Source of the DNA: Diplosphaera chodatii
Lineage: Eukaryota > Chlorophyta > Trebouxiophyceae > Prasiolales > Stichococcaceae
Length of the DNA stretch: 64,000 bases
Direction: 5' to 3'
Assembly (NCBI GenBank): GCA_032358165.1
Contig: JAALGY010000047.1
Span: 248,001 to 312,000, forward strand
The position numbers and the translations under genes were made by a program. A model generated the notes under the pieces. That model did not search any database, was not told where the DNA came from, and saw only the letters and a program-made list of their open reading frames with translations. This document shows positions 1 through 13,200 of this stretch, piece by piece (position 1 is the first letter of the stretch; every line of letters begins with the position of its first letter).

Positions 1-3000
1 TCTGCTGCCTCAACTGTTATTGCAGGAGGAGCGAGCCATCGCCTCGGGGTGCTGCAAGACGATCACCACTGAGCCGTGAGTGCCGCCGCTGTGCCACGTG
101 TGCTGCTGCTGATGCTGCTCACTGGCAGCGGCGGCTCACACACCGCCGCATCGCATCATCGCATTGTATGGCCATACGAACAGTTGGCAGCGCCACATTC
201 ACACCATTGAGCTTGGCTCTTCGGGTCTGGCATGCACCAACAAGCACGTCACTCATGCCAGACATTCAGCAGACAGCAGGGCCGCCGTGAACGTCTTGAT
301 GCTCTGCACATCTGAAACACCGGCGGATGCGACTGCAGGATCCCAGTACTACTGGGGGAGGATGGCCACGACCATGACGACCACGACGACCACTTCCACC
401 TGAGCACTGGCGCAGTCGCGGGCGTCGTGGTGGGGGCGCTGGCCGCCGCCGCCGCGCTGCTGGCGGCCTGCCTCTTCGGTGGGCCGCTGGTTGGCAGCAT
501 GTGCAGTACCCTGGGCATTCTGCAGCGTTGCTGCTGCCAAGGCACAGGCTGGTTGCGCATGGGCGACCCTGCTGCAGCACCCTGCAAGAGTGTTTCCTCA
601 TGCGTCTGGATCCCAAATGGGTTGCAGCCGAGGATGACCCCAATGTGGTGCCCTGCAGCGCTGTGGAGGCGGCGCCAGCGACGGACAGCAGCAGCAGGTG
701 CGGCTGGGGGGCCGTATGGCAGCGGCTCCTCAACAGGTGAACTGCCAGACTGCTTGTGCTCATGTGCTGCGGGCAGCTGCTGCAACAAAGCGAGAGGGCC
801 AGCACAAGATGAGGCGACCAGATGCAAGGTCCGTGCTGCCTCGGCTCTGTTGTTGCGCAAGACACGACAGTGAACTGACTTCGCGGCACCATTCAAAACC
901 TCAGGCAAGGGCGGGCCGCCAGCGTCGCAGCTGTCGGAACAGCCGGTGACGGGGTGGGCCATACTGCCGGAGCAGCTGGAGGTCTGCCGGCACAGCGACG
1001 GATCCGAGTGGCTGCTGGGTGCAGGTGTGGAGCAGGCTGTTGTTGATGAGGCTGTCAAAACGTGCCAGTAGTGGCACCACCCAGTCCACCCAGTGCTGTG
1101 CTGTGTCGGCATCGGAGGTATCGACAGAAGTGCGCTGCGTCTAGTGGCACTCCTCCGCATAGATTGAAAGGGGTGGTGTCCGGTGAGCCTGGGCTGCTGG
1201 GTGCTGTCTCAGGCGCGTCGGGCAAGGTGGTCAAGGCGCTGCGGGGTGGGGTGCAGGACGTGGCTGTGAAGCAGCTGCTGCACACCAACGCTGCAGCAGT
1301 GGAGAAGTTTCTGGAGGTGAGTCGTCAGTGCGCAGAAGTGTCGATGGCAGCAATGCCAGCAAGGATCCTACAACCGCGGTGAATGGCCCTGACGTTCCTC
1401 AAGTGCGTCAGCAGCCAATAGAGCGCCTCACACTCTTTTTGAATCGGGATAGTTACTGTGCTCCAAAACCCTACTTTCCACGGTGTGCATCCCTGGTACC
1501 CAAGCTGCTGCTGGCTCTGTGTGCGGCAGGAGGTGAGCATCCTGCGGAGCCTGAACTACGACCGCACCGTGGTGCAGTTCTACGGCGCCTGCCTGCAGGA
1601 GGGGTCCGACCCCATGCTGGTCACCGAATACATGGAAGGTGCCCAGATCACATGTCAAGTGTCACGACACCAGGACCTCGTGCTCCTCCTTTAGTACTGC
1701 AGAGCCTGTACTGCTGTGGTACAGCACATGTTACAGGGTGCACCCCACGACCAGGGCTGTGACGGGCACAGCCTCACCTGCCACTGGCAATCGTTTGCTG
1801 CGAGACACTGTCCACTGGCGGCTTGTGCAGGCGGCGACCTGTGCTCCGCGATAGAGCGGGATGCAGGCGGGGAGCTGAAGTGGTACCGCGACGGACACCG
1901 CATCGCGCTCGACATCGCCAAGGGGCTCTACTTCCTGCACTCACATGACGTGCGCCCACGCCTCAAAGAAGCCACAGCTCGCTGCTGCCTTATACCACTC
2001 GCCGTGACCGCCACATCGAGGGTGTTGAGGCTTGCCACAGCGGTTGTGACACCACTGTGGCTCACAGCCTGGCTGTGCACTGCACTTGAGGCAGCATGTC
2101 TACACGTCCTACATCAGGAGGTTCAAGAAGGGCCGCAGGTTGACGTCGGGTGCTGTATGTGTTCGACCGCTGGGCGCAGGTGATGCACGGCGACATCAAG
2201 AGCCGCAACGTGCTGCTCACGCGGGCGCGCACCGCCAAGCTGGCCGACATCGGCCTCGCGCGCATCGTGGACCCCGGCACCCAGGCGTCCAGCGAGCAGT
2301 GGACGTGAGGGTTGTCTCTGCCCCATTGTTGAACCGCCTCCACATGTGATTTCATGGACCTGCTGTGCCACATTTGTTGACCTGCCAAGCATATCGCGAC
2401 CCTCTCAGCATGAGCGCTGGCCCGCAGGTTTGCGTACGCGGCGCCAGAGGTCATCCTGGGCCAGCCCGCGGGCCTCAAGTCAGACATCTTCAGCATGGGC
2501 GTCGTGCTGCACGAGGTGGGACGCCCACCTGCAACAGCGCTCGTGAAACACACTGAAGACAAATTCAGCAGCTGTCCAGCTGTGATGCTAGGCTGTGGGC
2601 ATCAGCGTTTCAGGTTGTTGCGGGTTGCTTTGTATCCAAACTTGAAGCGGGCTGACACGATCCCTCCCACGCCAGGTTGTCACGGGCATCATGCCCGTGA
2701 CGCGCGGCAACTTGCCGGAGCCGTCGGTGCCGGGGGAGTGCCCGGAGGACGTGCTGGACCTCATCCACGCCTGCACGAATGTGGATCCGGGGCTGCGGCC
2801 CACAGCGAAGGAGGTGTGGCACACAGGGAGCCTGCTCAGTGTGGCATGCTCCCATTGACTTGACTGTAAACGAAGCATGTGCTGCGGAGCAGGTGGAGGT
2901 CTGACATCGCATCACACAGATGTGGGTGCACAAATATGGCCTCCACCCTCCAGGCTGGCATCCGGTGCAGACCCTCATCTGCAGACGCAATGACAGCTTC

Positions 3001-3881
3001 TGTGTGGTGTGCTGACATGAACCTGCCCCCCCGCGCTGCAGGTGTTCACGGTGCTGCAGCGCAGCTGCGAGACCCACGTGCCGCGCTTCCGCATGACGGC
3101 GGCCGCGGCGGCGGCGGCCAACGCAGCGTCCAACCGCCTCGCCGGCCGGGGCGGCAGCGACAAGACCAGCGGGTCGTCGGGGGACCAGTCTGCACACGAT
3201 CCGGTGCCGGCAAAGTCGCCAAAGCAGCCGCGGAACGGCAAGCGCGGCGGCGGCGGCCACAAAGGGCTGCGGGGAAGCAACCCCATGGCGCACCAGCAGG
3301 TGGCGGACGGCATAGGCAAGCACTCCGCCAGCAGCATCGACATGGGCCTGGCGACGGCGCAGCTGCTCAGGAACAACGAGAATGGCACCGCATCCGGCGT
3401 GCCTGCCGCCGATGGCTGCGCCTCCAGGCAGCAGGGCCCAGTGACCGCCGAGGCCCCACCCCTGGCCCCGCCTGAGCACGAGTTGGAGGCAGAGCCGCAC
3501 CAGCTGAGCTTCGGCGGGGGCATGACGCCCGGCCACAGCGTGGAGTACGACAGGGCCTTCGTGGCCGAGGTGCTGGCGGCAGTACACAGCTCTGGCAGCG
3601 CTGACATCGAAGAGCTTCTGACGGCGGTGAAAGCACTTGGGGGCGCCGGCACAGCGGATGCGCTGCGTGCTGCAGCTACGGCGGTAGCAGCGGATGACAG
3701 CAGCCGCACGGGGGAGCGGCCGTGCAACGGCGCCGCCCACCGCGTCCTCAGCAGCGGCAGCGCGCTGTACGGCCACCCTGTAGTGGATCTGCCCAGCGCG
3801 GGCTCTGGCGACAGCACAGCGCATTCCTCAGTGCGGCAGGAATCAGGCATGGGGTCTGGCCTATACTCCGCATTCGAGTGA
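1..3881 (+). CDS. Receptor-like TKL protein kinase, 5' partial
   Basis: The visible part starts at an exon at 26-75 (acceptor TTGCAG, donor GTGAGT) that joins in phase to an exon from 339. That exon encodes a His/Asp-rich stretch (HDHDDHDDHFH) followed by a membrane segment STGAVAGVVVGALAAAA (about 400-485). Kinase pieces follow in order: a pre-kinase signature CRHSDGSEWLLGAG (976-1026), a Gly-rich loop GAGASGKV and VAVK lysine (1212-1316), EVSILRSLNY...FYGACLQEG (1531-1640), the helix E region ending FLHSHD (1831-1949), catalytic loop MHGDIKSRN with metal site ADIGLA (2180-2305), AAPEVILG and DIFSMGVVLHEV (2428-2517), and the C-lobe ending RPTAKEV (2676-2815). The last exon (3042-3881) is an Ala/Ser-rich tail of about 280 residues ending at TGA 3879-3881. 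HGD replaces HRD, so this is a non-RD kinase but all catalytic residues are present. The ectodomain lies off the window. Exon borders in 500-900 are uncertain. Confidence 0.85.
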
Positions 3882-5211
3882 TAGCATCAGTGGTCTGCCG
3901 ACTGGCAGTCGTGTGGCAAGCGACGCCGCTTTCTTGTAGCAGTACAGAACTCCTCCTTGACCTTGCTTCTGATTGGGCGCATGCTATGCTAGCTGAGGGC
4001 AGCAGCACTGAACTTTCAACCCCTGCAGCAGCCAGACTCCGAGCTTTAAGTGGTTGGTCATCGGGTATCGGGAGTCCACCTATGTTCATGACTTCGTCCC
4101 CTTAACTCTCCTGCACGCCTCCTGCCTGAACGATCCATCGATCAGGAACCTGGAGAGTCAGCAATCTCCACAAAAGGTTCGATCATGCAGCCCAGGGGGG
4201 ACCACACTCTGCCCCATGAGCTTGCAACTCAGGATACATGCTGATTAATCCAGCTTAAAGTCTGTTTGCCAGGATGCGGACGCGCGCAGCCGTGTACACA
4301 AGAGCGTACAAGGACCAGGCAGTACAGACACAACAACAAAAGTGTACCTTTTCTCTGACATGTACCGCCTGGAGCTGACCGGTTCTCAAGCGAAGCCCGC
4401 AGGCTTCGAACCATGACCGTCATCGATGCTCCTTGCAGCAGTACAGCACAGTTATCAGTGAGCAAGGCATGCTGGTAAAGCGTGGTCCTGGTGGTGAAGG
4501 GGGGAGGTTGTGAGTGGCGGCAGTTTGGCAGGCACAAGGCAGGGTGCAGCAGGTGTGCGCTCTCCCAAAGACTGCCGTAGCACCCTTTAAAGTGTCGCCT
4601 GATCCCACCGGTGTCGCACTGCAACGAACAGCGCTAATTACCGCAGCCTGCATGTCGAAGCTGCTGTGTGAGGCAGGGATGTGCACCGTGTGCATCTGCT
4701 GACAGCCTGCACACAGACATGTGGCGTCAGCGCGTGCAAGCTGCTGCATTCAACCAACTGCAAGAGGTCCCATTCCTGTCATACGCAGCAGCTTTTCCGT
4801 GAACGCCACGCTGTGATGGGGCTCTGACCACCATGCAGCTTTACTTGCGTCGTGGCCACGACCCTCCTACCGCTCCACCCAACCAGCCACAAAAGTTTCT
4901 TGCATGTAATACACAGCCAGTTTTGTGACCGCATCCCACCCGCTGGATCAGCTTCACTGGTTCGATGCCGCAGCGCAGGGGCACATGATGAAGGAGCGGG
5001 TGTGAACCACGCGAGATCGCAAGACATTGTCGAGCGCACAATGGGCATGCTCAAAGGTGAACGCACCTCTCCAATTCTGCGTCTTGCCCTGTCACTGGCC
5101 TATCGTTGTCACCTGTCAATGATGCTGTCCTTGACCTGTCAGGGGGTCCTGTCACCTGTGAAGATATTTCAGGCACCAGACCCAGGCAGTTCCTGATGAT
5201 GAGCTACGTAC
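3882..5211. other. Intergenic region between two tandem kinase genes
   Basis: No exon-like reading frame was recognised. It probably holds the 3' untranslated region of the upstream kinase and the promoter or upstream exons of the next one. Around 5088-5160 there are several imperfect copies of CTGTCACCTGT-like sequence with no clear meaning. Confidence 0.4.
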
Positions 5212-8200
5212 ATGGTTACAGCACGCAGCTCGTCTCAGGGTAGCCGACCCACAGTTGTTCGATGCTATGCAGCTTTCCGCTTACGCCGAAGCCGCGCGGG
5301 TAGCGAGAAGTTGCCATCCGCGGCCCCTTCACAGCATGCCGTGAGCAGGCACAGCAGCACAAGCAGTGGCGATGGCATGCTTTTGGACCGAGCCGGCAGC
5401 GGCGGAAGCAGTACGTCTGATACGGACGCCACAGAGCAGCGTGTGCAGGGGTCGATGCTTGCAGCGGAAGACATCGAGTTCTGCCGACATGCAGACGGCA
5501 CCCCATGGCTCCTCGGCTCAGGTGCGCACACTGCTATAGTCGTGGATGGCAAGCTTGATGATGCACCTCTGCCCGTCACCAGTCCTTGGCGGGTGAGGCA
5601 TCTAGATCATGTCGCTGCGCCTCCTTGCACGGCCATCAAGCGTGGTATCTGAACAGTTTAAACCCTACACACGCAGGGCCGCATGGCCGTGTGTACAAGG
5701 CGCTGCGGGGTGGGGTGCAGGAGGTCGCCGTGAAAGTGCTGCGACGCACAAGCGGCAAGAGGCTGCAGCGTCTGATAGATGTGCGCAGACTGACGTTCAG
5801 TTGCACTTCGCTAGACGCTCGCATCTCCCTCGCAGCTCTGCACCATCACCTCCCTATGTGGCTAGTAGATGGCATTTGAGCATGCACAGTCACTGACCAC
5901 CTTTGCCTTGCTCTGCTTAGGAGGTGGGCATCTTGAAGGGCCTGAACTACGATGGCAACATCGTGCAGTTCTACGGGGCCTGCATCCGCGAGGGGGCCGA
6001 CCCCATGCTCGTCACCGAGTTCATGGAAGGTGCCCCCAGTCCTAAGGACACACCAGGCTACATCGCTGGGTGCACTTTGCACAGCATGACGCCGCCTGTG
6101 TTGTGCCATATATTCTGCAGATATAGTCCATGCAGTGTCAGGCAGCGCCAGACAGCGCTGTCAATGGCGCAGGTGGCGATCTGGGCACTGCACTTGCGCA
6201 CGACGAGCTCGGGCAGCTGCAGTGGCACAGCAACGGGCGCACCCTAGCGCTGGACCTGGCTCGAGCCCTGTACTACCTGCACTCAAATGGGGTGCGCCAC
6301 ACGCTGACCGCCAGCAGCGTCAGTGTCCTCCCCACTCGCGCCTCAATGAGCCGGGCTCAGCTGTCAGCTGTGGCACACTGCGCTGCGTGAGCTACCTCGG
6401 CGCAGGTTCAGATGCGCCATAGACCATGCGCTGCCCAAGATGAAGTGCAACACAGGTGCCTAGACCATGTCCCAGGTGGTGCACGGCAACATCAAGGCCC
6501 GCAACGTGCTGCTCACCCGCGAGCTGGACACCGCCAAGCTGTCGACCTCGGGGCTGGCGCACCTGCTCGGCAAGAAGGCCGCGCCCCGCACCGCCGCCGG
6601 CGACATCGCCGCCTTCGGCAACTGCCTGTGGCTGGTGCGCTGCTCGCCAACGCTGCATGTTACAGTAATGTACAACCCTTCTGCGGCGTACGCATCAAGT
6701 GGCATCACTTGGCCTGGAGGGTGCTACACCACTCTTCTGCCGTATGGTGGGCCATTGTCATGGTATGGCATGCCAGTGAGATGCCAGTCTACCCTCCTCG
6801 GCATTGTTACCACATGTAGCTTGACGCCTGCAGATGGTGGTGGGCTGCGCACGGAACAACAGCGGCAGGCTGCACCCGCCCACCCCGGAGGACTGCCCTG
6901 GCGATGTGTGGGCCCTCATACAGCAGTGCACATCATCCAGAGCAGCGGAGCGTCCCACTGCAAAGGTGCACATTGAGCGTCGCGCCCTCCACAGTACTTC
7001 CTGTTCTGTGTCAGCAGGTGCTATGTATCTTCGTGGCGTTGTCGGCTGAGTGGCGCAAATCGTGCCAGGTCGACCCAGGTACTGGGTAGAGTTCTGCGCA
7101 GCAGCCACAGCAATGCAGCAAAACGTATGCAGGCTGCTGAATAGATCGGCTGCACCCGCTGCAGGAGTGCTTCGCTCGGCTGCGGGCGGCGTGCACAGCG
7201 GGCTCAGCCCTTGTGCCGGCCAGCTGCAGCCGCAGCAGCACCGACGGCGGCCTGGCTGCCGGCTCCGGCTGCCGCGACGGTGCAGGGGGAGGCGGCGCCA
7301 CTGGGAACATGACGCCTGCCCGGCCGCAGCCCAGCCGCACCACTGGCAGCCTCGCGGCGCTGGTCGCTGAGGTGAGCCCGAAACATGCAAGCTGGCTCAA
7401 CCCTGACGGCAGCGCTCCGGCTGTCACAAGATGCCAATGTGCAACCTCGGGGTGCCCAACCGCTTGAAAGTCATCCTGGTGCAGGTTTCATGGGCATTAG
7501 TAATTGGTCCTTTGTTCGGGCGCCACCATGGTATCTGGCATCGAAGGCGCACCTCTGCATGATGCACACTGGGCTACAATGGTGTCCACAACAATTGCAG
7601 GTGATGGTGGAGCCTGCCTCGCTGGCGGCCATGTCCCCGCGCCGCCGCAGCCGCACCTTCCGCCCCTCGGCCGGCCAGCTGCAGCTGGGGGACGCGCTGC
7701 GGACGTTCCGCGGCGGCAGCGGCAGCGACGCCGGTGCGCTTGTGACGACTGAGGTGGCGCGTGACTACCGCGCAGCATCACTGCGCATGCTGTGCTGCCG
7801 GCCACTGGGCCCTCTCAAGGCACCTCTTGTAAGCCTTGACCATGCTTCAACCTTGAGCTGCTGATAGCATGTACAAACAATCACCAATGGAGGCACCGGC
7901 TTCATGCAGATGTGATCGGCCCAGAGACGGAGATGCCACCGGGGGCAGGGAGCCTGTCGGAGCCGGGCACACCAGCTGCGCTGGCAGCGCAGATGTCTGC
8001 CGAGTCCTTCAACCGGACTGCAGCGCTGCTGAGTGGCAGCGGCCGCAACAGCACTGGCAGCATGAGGTGCTTGCAGAGACCAGCACGTCAGACTTGTACA
8101 CTGGGCTGCTGCTCAATACTGGTGTTGCATCTTTTTGCTCAAATGGCCTCGGACAGCGTTATCAAGCACACATAGTGCCCATGACATCCAGCACACATGC

Positions 8201-9258
8201 ACAGTCTAGTGTTTCTACTGAGCCACAGATGGCTGGTGGCCTGCAGGAGAGCCGTCAGCGACAACCTCGACAACATCGGCGGCTTTGCAGTCATCGGGGG
8301 TCCCGATGGAATGGTCATGACTGTGGGGTCGCAGTCCGCCGACAGCCTGCAGGTCAGCAGATTTGAGCCTTACAGTCATATTCCAGCTTTGTAACGATAC
8401 TGCCCCCCACCTAATCTACCCTCAACTGTTCTGCTCCCCTGATGCGCGGTGCTGAGGCTGATGCGAGGCCATGTTGCCTCTTGTGCTGTGCGGTCTGCCC
8501 CAGTGCCTCAGCATGACAGCAAGCTTCCCATCTGTTTACTGTGGAGATGCGGGGACCGTTGCAGTGCCCACTCTGCGGAGTTGACCTATGATGTCGTAGC
8601 CTGGTAGCGCAGACGGAGTCAGCATGTTGATGTGCTGTCACATGTGCGATGTCTCCAGGCGGTGGTGCGTGCGGAGCGGCTGCGACGGCACCAGGTGCGG
8701 CGCATGTCCGGGCCCCTGGAGAGCTTCAAACCGGAGGTAGGCCCTGCCTTTCCAGACGTCGGCATTTGGAACATTCTGACTCAGCAAGCACTGCACCTAG
8801 TTTCTACCTGGGTTGCATCCAGCGGCATTGTTGGCGTTTGTGCAAGCAGCAGCTGGTGCCTGAACACAACTGTTCCATTTTGAACAACTAGGGTCGATCT
8901 GGGGCAATGATGCGAGCAGGTGGCGCAAGAGACGGAGCTGAGGGCGCCGTCAACTGCCAGTGAGGTCTGGACCCCGCTGATTGCATCGGCGGTGGTCCGT
9001 GCCACCCAGAGCACGCCGCTGGAGACCGTACGCAGTCTGAGCGGCGGCAGCAGCAGCGCAACCATGACGCCAGCACCTGTTGCCGCGGCTGTTGGCGGCA
9101 GAACCGAAGTGAAAGTAGGAAGCATACCAGGCGTCCGGCGGCTGTCGGGCTACTCGGGCGTCATCACCTGCCAGCCTGCACCACAGCCCCGCTTCAAGGC
9201 GTCCAGCAGCGGGGACACACTGCCGGTACGGCGCAGTCCCCTGTGCCATGTCACGTAA
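5212..9258 (+). CDS. TKL-family pseudokinase
   Basis: It is a relative of the kinase just upstream, with the same pre-kinase signature (FCRHADGTPWLLGSG, about 5480-5522). The Gly-rich loop is split by an intron and reads GSGPHGRV, followed by VAVKVL (5692-5780). Next come EVGILKGLNY...FYGACIREG (5921-6030), an ALDLARALYYLHSNG segment (6172-6293) and the catalytic-loop exon (6475-6638). There the HRD-type Asp is Asn (HGNIKARN), the DFG-type motif reads STSGLAH, and the APE segment is missing, the frame passing straight to GDIAAFGNCLWLV. A short C-lobe ends at RPTAKV (6834-6967). Ser-rich tail exons lie at 7162-7371, 7600-7754, 7910-8065, 8250-8352, 8659-8736 and 8923-9258. Loss of both metal and base residues argues for a pseudokinase, perhaps a scaffold (inference). 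No membrane segment was found. The start at 5212 is tentative because an upstream exon is possible. Confidence 0.75.
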
Positions 9259-10240
9259 GCAGGCCATGCTGCTCTCTGGGAGCCGCTCATGTCGGGCGGC
9301 GATGGAAGTGCGGCAGCGATACTGCATGCGGAGAGTCTGTGATGTTCAGCTGTTGGCAGACACGACCATGCTGGATGTCACTCAACTATGCTGTGACATG
9401 GGCACACCGGTGGTGTCCAGGGTATCTAGTTGAATGCCGAAGCGCGGGGGAACCAGCTTCACAGAATTTCATTGGTATTACGTACCGCATTGTCATTCGT
9501 TTTTCATTTGTTGTGGCCACTCGTTCGGCCAACATCATTTAGCACTGCCACTTGAGCCCAATTGTTGTTTGTTCATTTGTGGCTGGCATGGGTGCAACCG
9601 GCAGCCTGAGGAGCGTCAGCACCACGGCTGCTCGTGTGCGTTGTCAAATGGCAGCCAGGGGGTTGCATGCAGGTGGTCCGAGCGAAAACATGGGGTCACG
9701 TAGGGGTTTCATGTTTGCCCAGTGAACGAACCATTTTAGAACGGCCGGATTGGCAACATGAACAAGGTTCATATCCTCAACCAAAGAATATAGAGGCAGC
9801 GTCGCCACAAAGCAGCCCACACATATGCGGGCAGGCGGTTGTGCCCAACGAAGGAAACCATGTTGATGCATGCGAACCGAATGACAAGACTGACCATGAA
9901 AACAGGCGACAATACTCATACTCAAAACAGGGGCAGTACTCGGCATCCTGCATTGGCCTAGGTGCTCCAAAATCCGAGGCTGCCTCAGCACAAAACAGTC
10001 AAGACGCGTCATGTCATGCTCCCCTGTCATTAGCTGCTGCAGACCCGCAAATAAACTTCATTTTGCACTGAAGTACAGCGCCGTGCGTGGCACAGCCGCC
10101 GTGTCGCTGGTAACTGTCACTGCTCCTGCTGACGCTGCCGCTCTCCCTGCTGCGGGCCAGGCCACCAGCGCCTGCCCGCTGTCGTGTTTCTATAGCAATA
10201 ACCCACTTGTTTATGTTGTGCTGCCAGCCAGCAGCACAGC
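9259..10240. other. Convergent intergenic region
   Basis: It lies between the end of the plus-strand pseudokinase and the end of the minus-strand receptor kinase. It is less GC-rich than the flanking coding sequence. No coding frame or RNA gene was recognised, and it presumably contains two 3' untranslated regions. Confidence 0.4.
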
Positions 10241-13200
10241 TTAGCCTGTGCTGCGGCCGGCGAAGAAGCGCCGCGTGCCTCGTGCCTCTGGCGCCGCCGC
10301 CGCCGGCTGTGCTGCAGGGCCTGCTGAGCGCGGCCCCGGCGGCGGGGCGGGCGCCTCGCTGCGGCTGCGGGACCGGTCGCCCAGCAGCCAAGCGAGCGAT
10401 GGAGCCGCCTGCTGCCCGGCCCCAGCCGCCGCACCGGCAGCGGGATATCGCCCTGCTGGCGTCAAGCTGGCCGGCACGGCGACGCCGGGGGCGCCCCAGA
10501 CAGCGGCCGCGACGCCCGCAGCGGCGCGCGGGGCCGGCTGGATCTCGCCGGTCATGGCCGCGGCTGCCGGCGCCTCCTCCGCCGTCGACGCCACCCGCGG
10601 CGGCGCACGCGCAAAGCTGTCGGACAGGCTGCGCCTGAGCTGCGGCTGCTGCGGGGAGCCCGCGGGACTGCGGCCCGCGCGGGGGCGTGGCCTCGCCGGC
10701 GAGCCCTCCACGGGGGAGCCGAACCCCGAGGCCAGGCTCGGCGCAGTAGCAGCAGCAGCAGGGGCGGCGGCTGCTGTTGCTTCTGATGCCGGCCATGCAA
10801 CCGGCGGCGCAGCCACCGCTGCCGCGCGGGCGCGCGAGCGCTGCCTCGACGCCCTGCACGATGTCCGCGTGCGTCTCCTGCGCCCGCTGCCGGGACTCTT
10901 CGCTGGGGGTGGTGCGCAGCCCGAAGGCAGCCCGCCGGCCGAAGCCACTGCCGACGCTGCCGCGGCCAAAGGCCCAGCCGGCGCCGGTGCGGGGGTGGGC
11001 AGTGGCTGCGGGCGCTGCAGGGGGGCCAGCCCCGGGCCCGGTGGGCTCCACCGGCAGGCTGAAGGCGCGTGCCGCCTGCGACTCCGGGATCACCGTGCTG
11101 GACATGCTGCCTGCGAGGCAGAGGGCCATCACCGCCGTCAGTGCCTTTGCATCAACGGTGACGAATGGCAATGGCGATGCCCTGTCATGATGCTCATGCA
11201 TGTCAGTGGAACCTTCAGGAGTCGCATGCATCGTGCTGCTGCCTCAGCAGATGACCCTTATGTTATCTGAGCAGCCACACGGCAGCACCGATGTTGCTGA
11301 TGGCAGCAGTTTCCCTGCAACTACTGCAGGGTGGCTGCTCACCCAGGCTGCGGGTGGGCGGCACGCCGCGCTCCGCCTCGGGCGGTTGCCCTGTAGCGAA
11401 TCCCGCCCCGCCGGCGCTCGCGCTCAGGTCGCCGCCCCATAGGTCGGCGATCAGCGGGTTGCTCACCAGCACGCCCCAGTCCAGCGCTGCGGCCTGGGTG
11501 CAGTGCGGCGGGAAGCACGCTCGATTGCAGTGGGAAACAGAGTCTTTGATGGCCTTCTGAATACTGAGCAGGGTAGCAGCAGTGCTCAGGCACATACGGC
11601 AAGATGGCTGACGTAGTGCAGTCCACAGATCAACAACTTGCAGGCTGTTGTGTGGCAGCCCAGCAGCTTGCAGCAGCGAGCTGCCTGTGGACTGGGGCAA
11701 TAGCATGTCTCCCTCACAGTGATGAAGGTGATCCAGGACAACAGCCCTTGCGGAAAGACTGTGCCGCACCTGCTGCTGGGCTGCGGCAGTGCGGCGGCGA
11801 CGGGCAGGCCACACCAGGGTATCAGAGCCACTGCTCGCGAGCCTGCGCACAGCCCACAAATACATGTTATGCTACAGCTGTGTGCTGGAGCTGCCCACAA
11901 CCCCGTCGGTTTCGAAATTGCCGGGGTCCAAGGCTGCCCAGGACGTGCAGTGCTGGTCAGAGAGAAGGGCCACCAGCAGCAGGAGCATTCACGATGGGAA
12001 ACTCTCCATGCCCACCTGGGTTCAATGGAGGTGGCCCTGAAGGGCTCCGTCGCCGCCTGCACCGAGGCCACGTCGCCCTCGGTGGCCGAGCGCCAGCGGC
12101 GGGGCGCCTGCAGCGCCGCCGCCGCCGCCGGCCCGGCTGCAGGACGGGCCCCACTGCTCGGCTGACCCCGCAGCGCCGCCAGGCTGCCAGGGCGCGCAAC
12201 GCTGCTGCCGGTGCCACTCGCCGCAGCCACTGCCGCAGCCGCTGCGTTGACCTCGGCGGAGGCCGCAGCGGCGGAGGCGGCGCGAGCGGCCAGCGCCTCT
12301 GGCACGCCGCCCAGCGGTAAGGGCTGCTGCGTGCCAAAGCCGGTGGTGCGGCTCATTCGCTCAGGCCGTGGCGGCTTGGGGCTCGGGGGCAGGGATGACG
12401 CGGGGGAGCTTCCCGCCGAGGCCATGACCGAGGGTGCCGGGTCAGCAGCTATGGAGCCGGCCGCTGTCAGCGAAGCAGCCGTCAGCGCGGCCGGCCGTGG
12501 CGGCGTCGGCTGCTGCCGCTGCTGCTGCGGGGGAGTGGCGCCACGGGGAGGCGGCCGCCGTGACCTGGCGCTGCGTTCGCCGCCATTTCCGCGGCCGCCG
12601 ACCGCCGGTTCGGCTGCGATGGCTGCCGCCGCGGCTGTGGAGGCGGCTGCAGGCGCCGAGTAGCGCCGGGGCAACGGCGGGTCCAGCAGGGGTGATGCCG
12701 CTGCTGTGCGTGCACGGCGGGCCATGGATTCCGCTGCTGGCGAGAAGGCCGCAGCTGTCGCCGGGTCGTTCGCCTCGAACGCCCTGCGGCGCTCTGCAAC
12801 CAGCGCACCCTGCAAGGGGAGTGCAGCATTCAGCATCAGTGCCAGCAAGAACAGTTGCAATGAGGTTGTTGTGAGGGCATGGGCTCAACAGTGCATGAGC
12901 AGCGTGCATGCAAGATTTGCACAGCAGCCTTGGCGTGGGAAACGACAGCCAGTGCGGTGGTTGCCATACCCTGATTGTGGGTGACTTGGGCTGTCTGGGC
13001 TTGCCCGGCTCGGGGGGGCTCGTGGGCGGCGAGGCTGTGGCGATGCGGGGCAGCGCTGGACGAACCACTGGCGGCGCTGGAGCACCCACAGCTGCTGCTT
13101 CCAAGCCTGCTGCCACGCCTGCTGCCGCCACCGCTGGCGCTGCTCCCGCCGTCAGCGCCTCTGCACCCACCGGCTCTGCAGCCGGCACAGCTGCCGCCGG

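Noticed and set aside
4959..4966. GGTTCGAT, similar to a tRNA T-loop
   Set aside because: The flanks do not form T-arm or acceptor stems, and no box A is found at the right distance. Similar GGTTCGA matches elsewhere fail the same way.
10248..11270. 340-codon plus-strand open frame
   Set aside because: It lies opposite the Ala/Pro-rich tail of the minus-strand kinase, is nearly all Ala/Gly/Arg, and is best explained as a shadow of GC-rich coding sequence.
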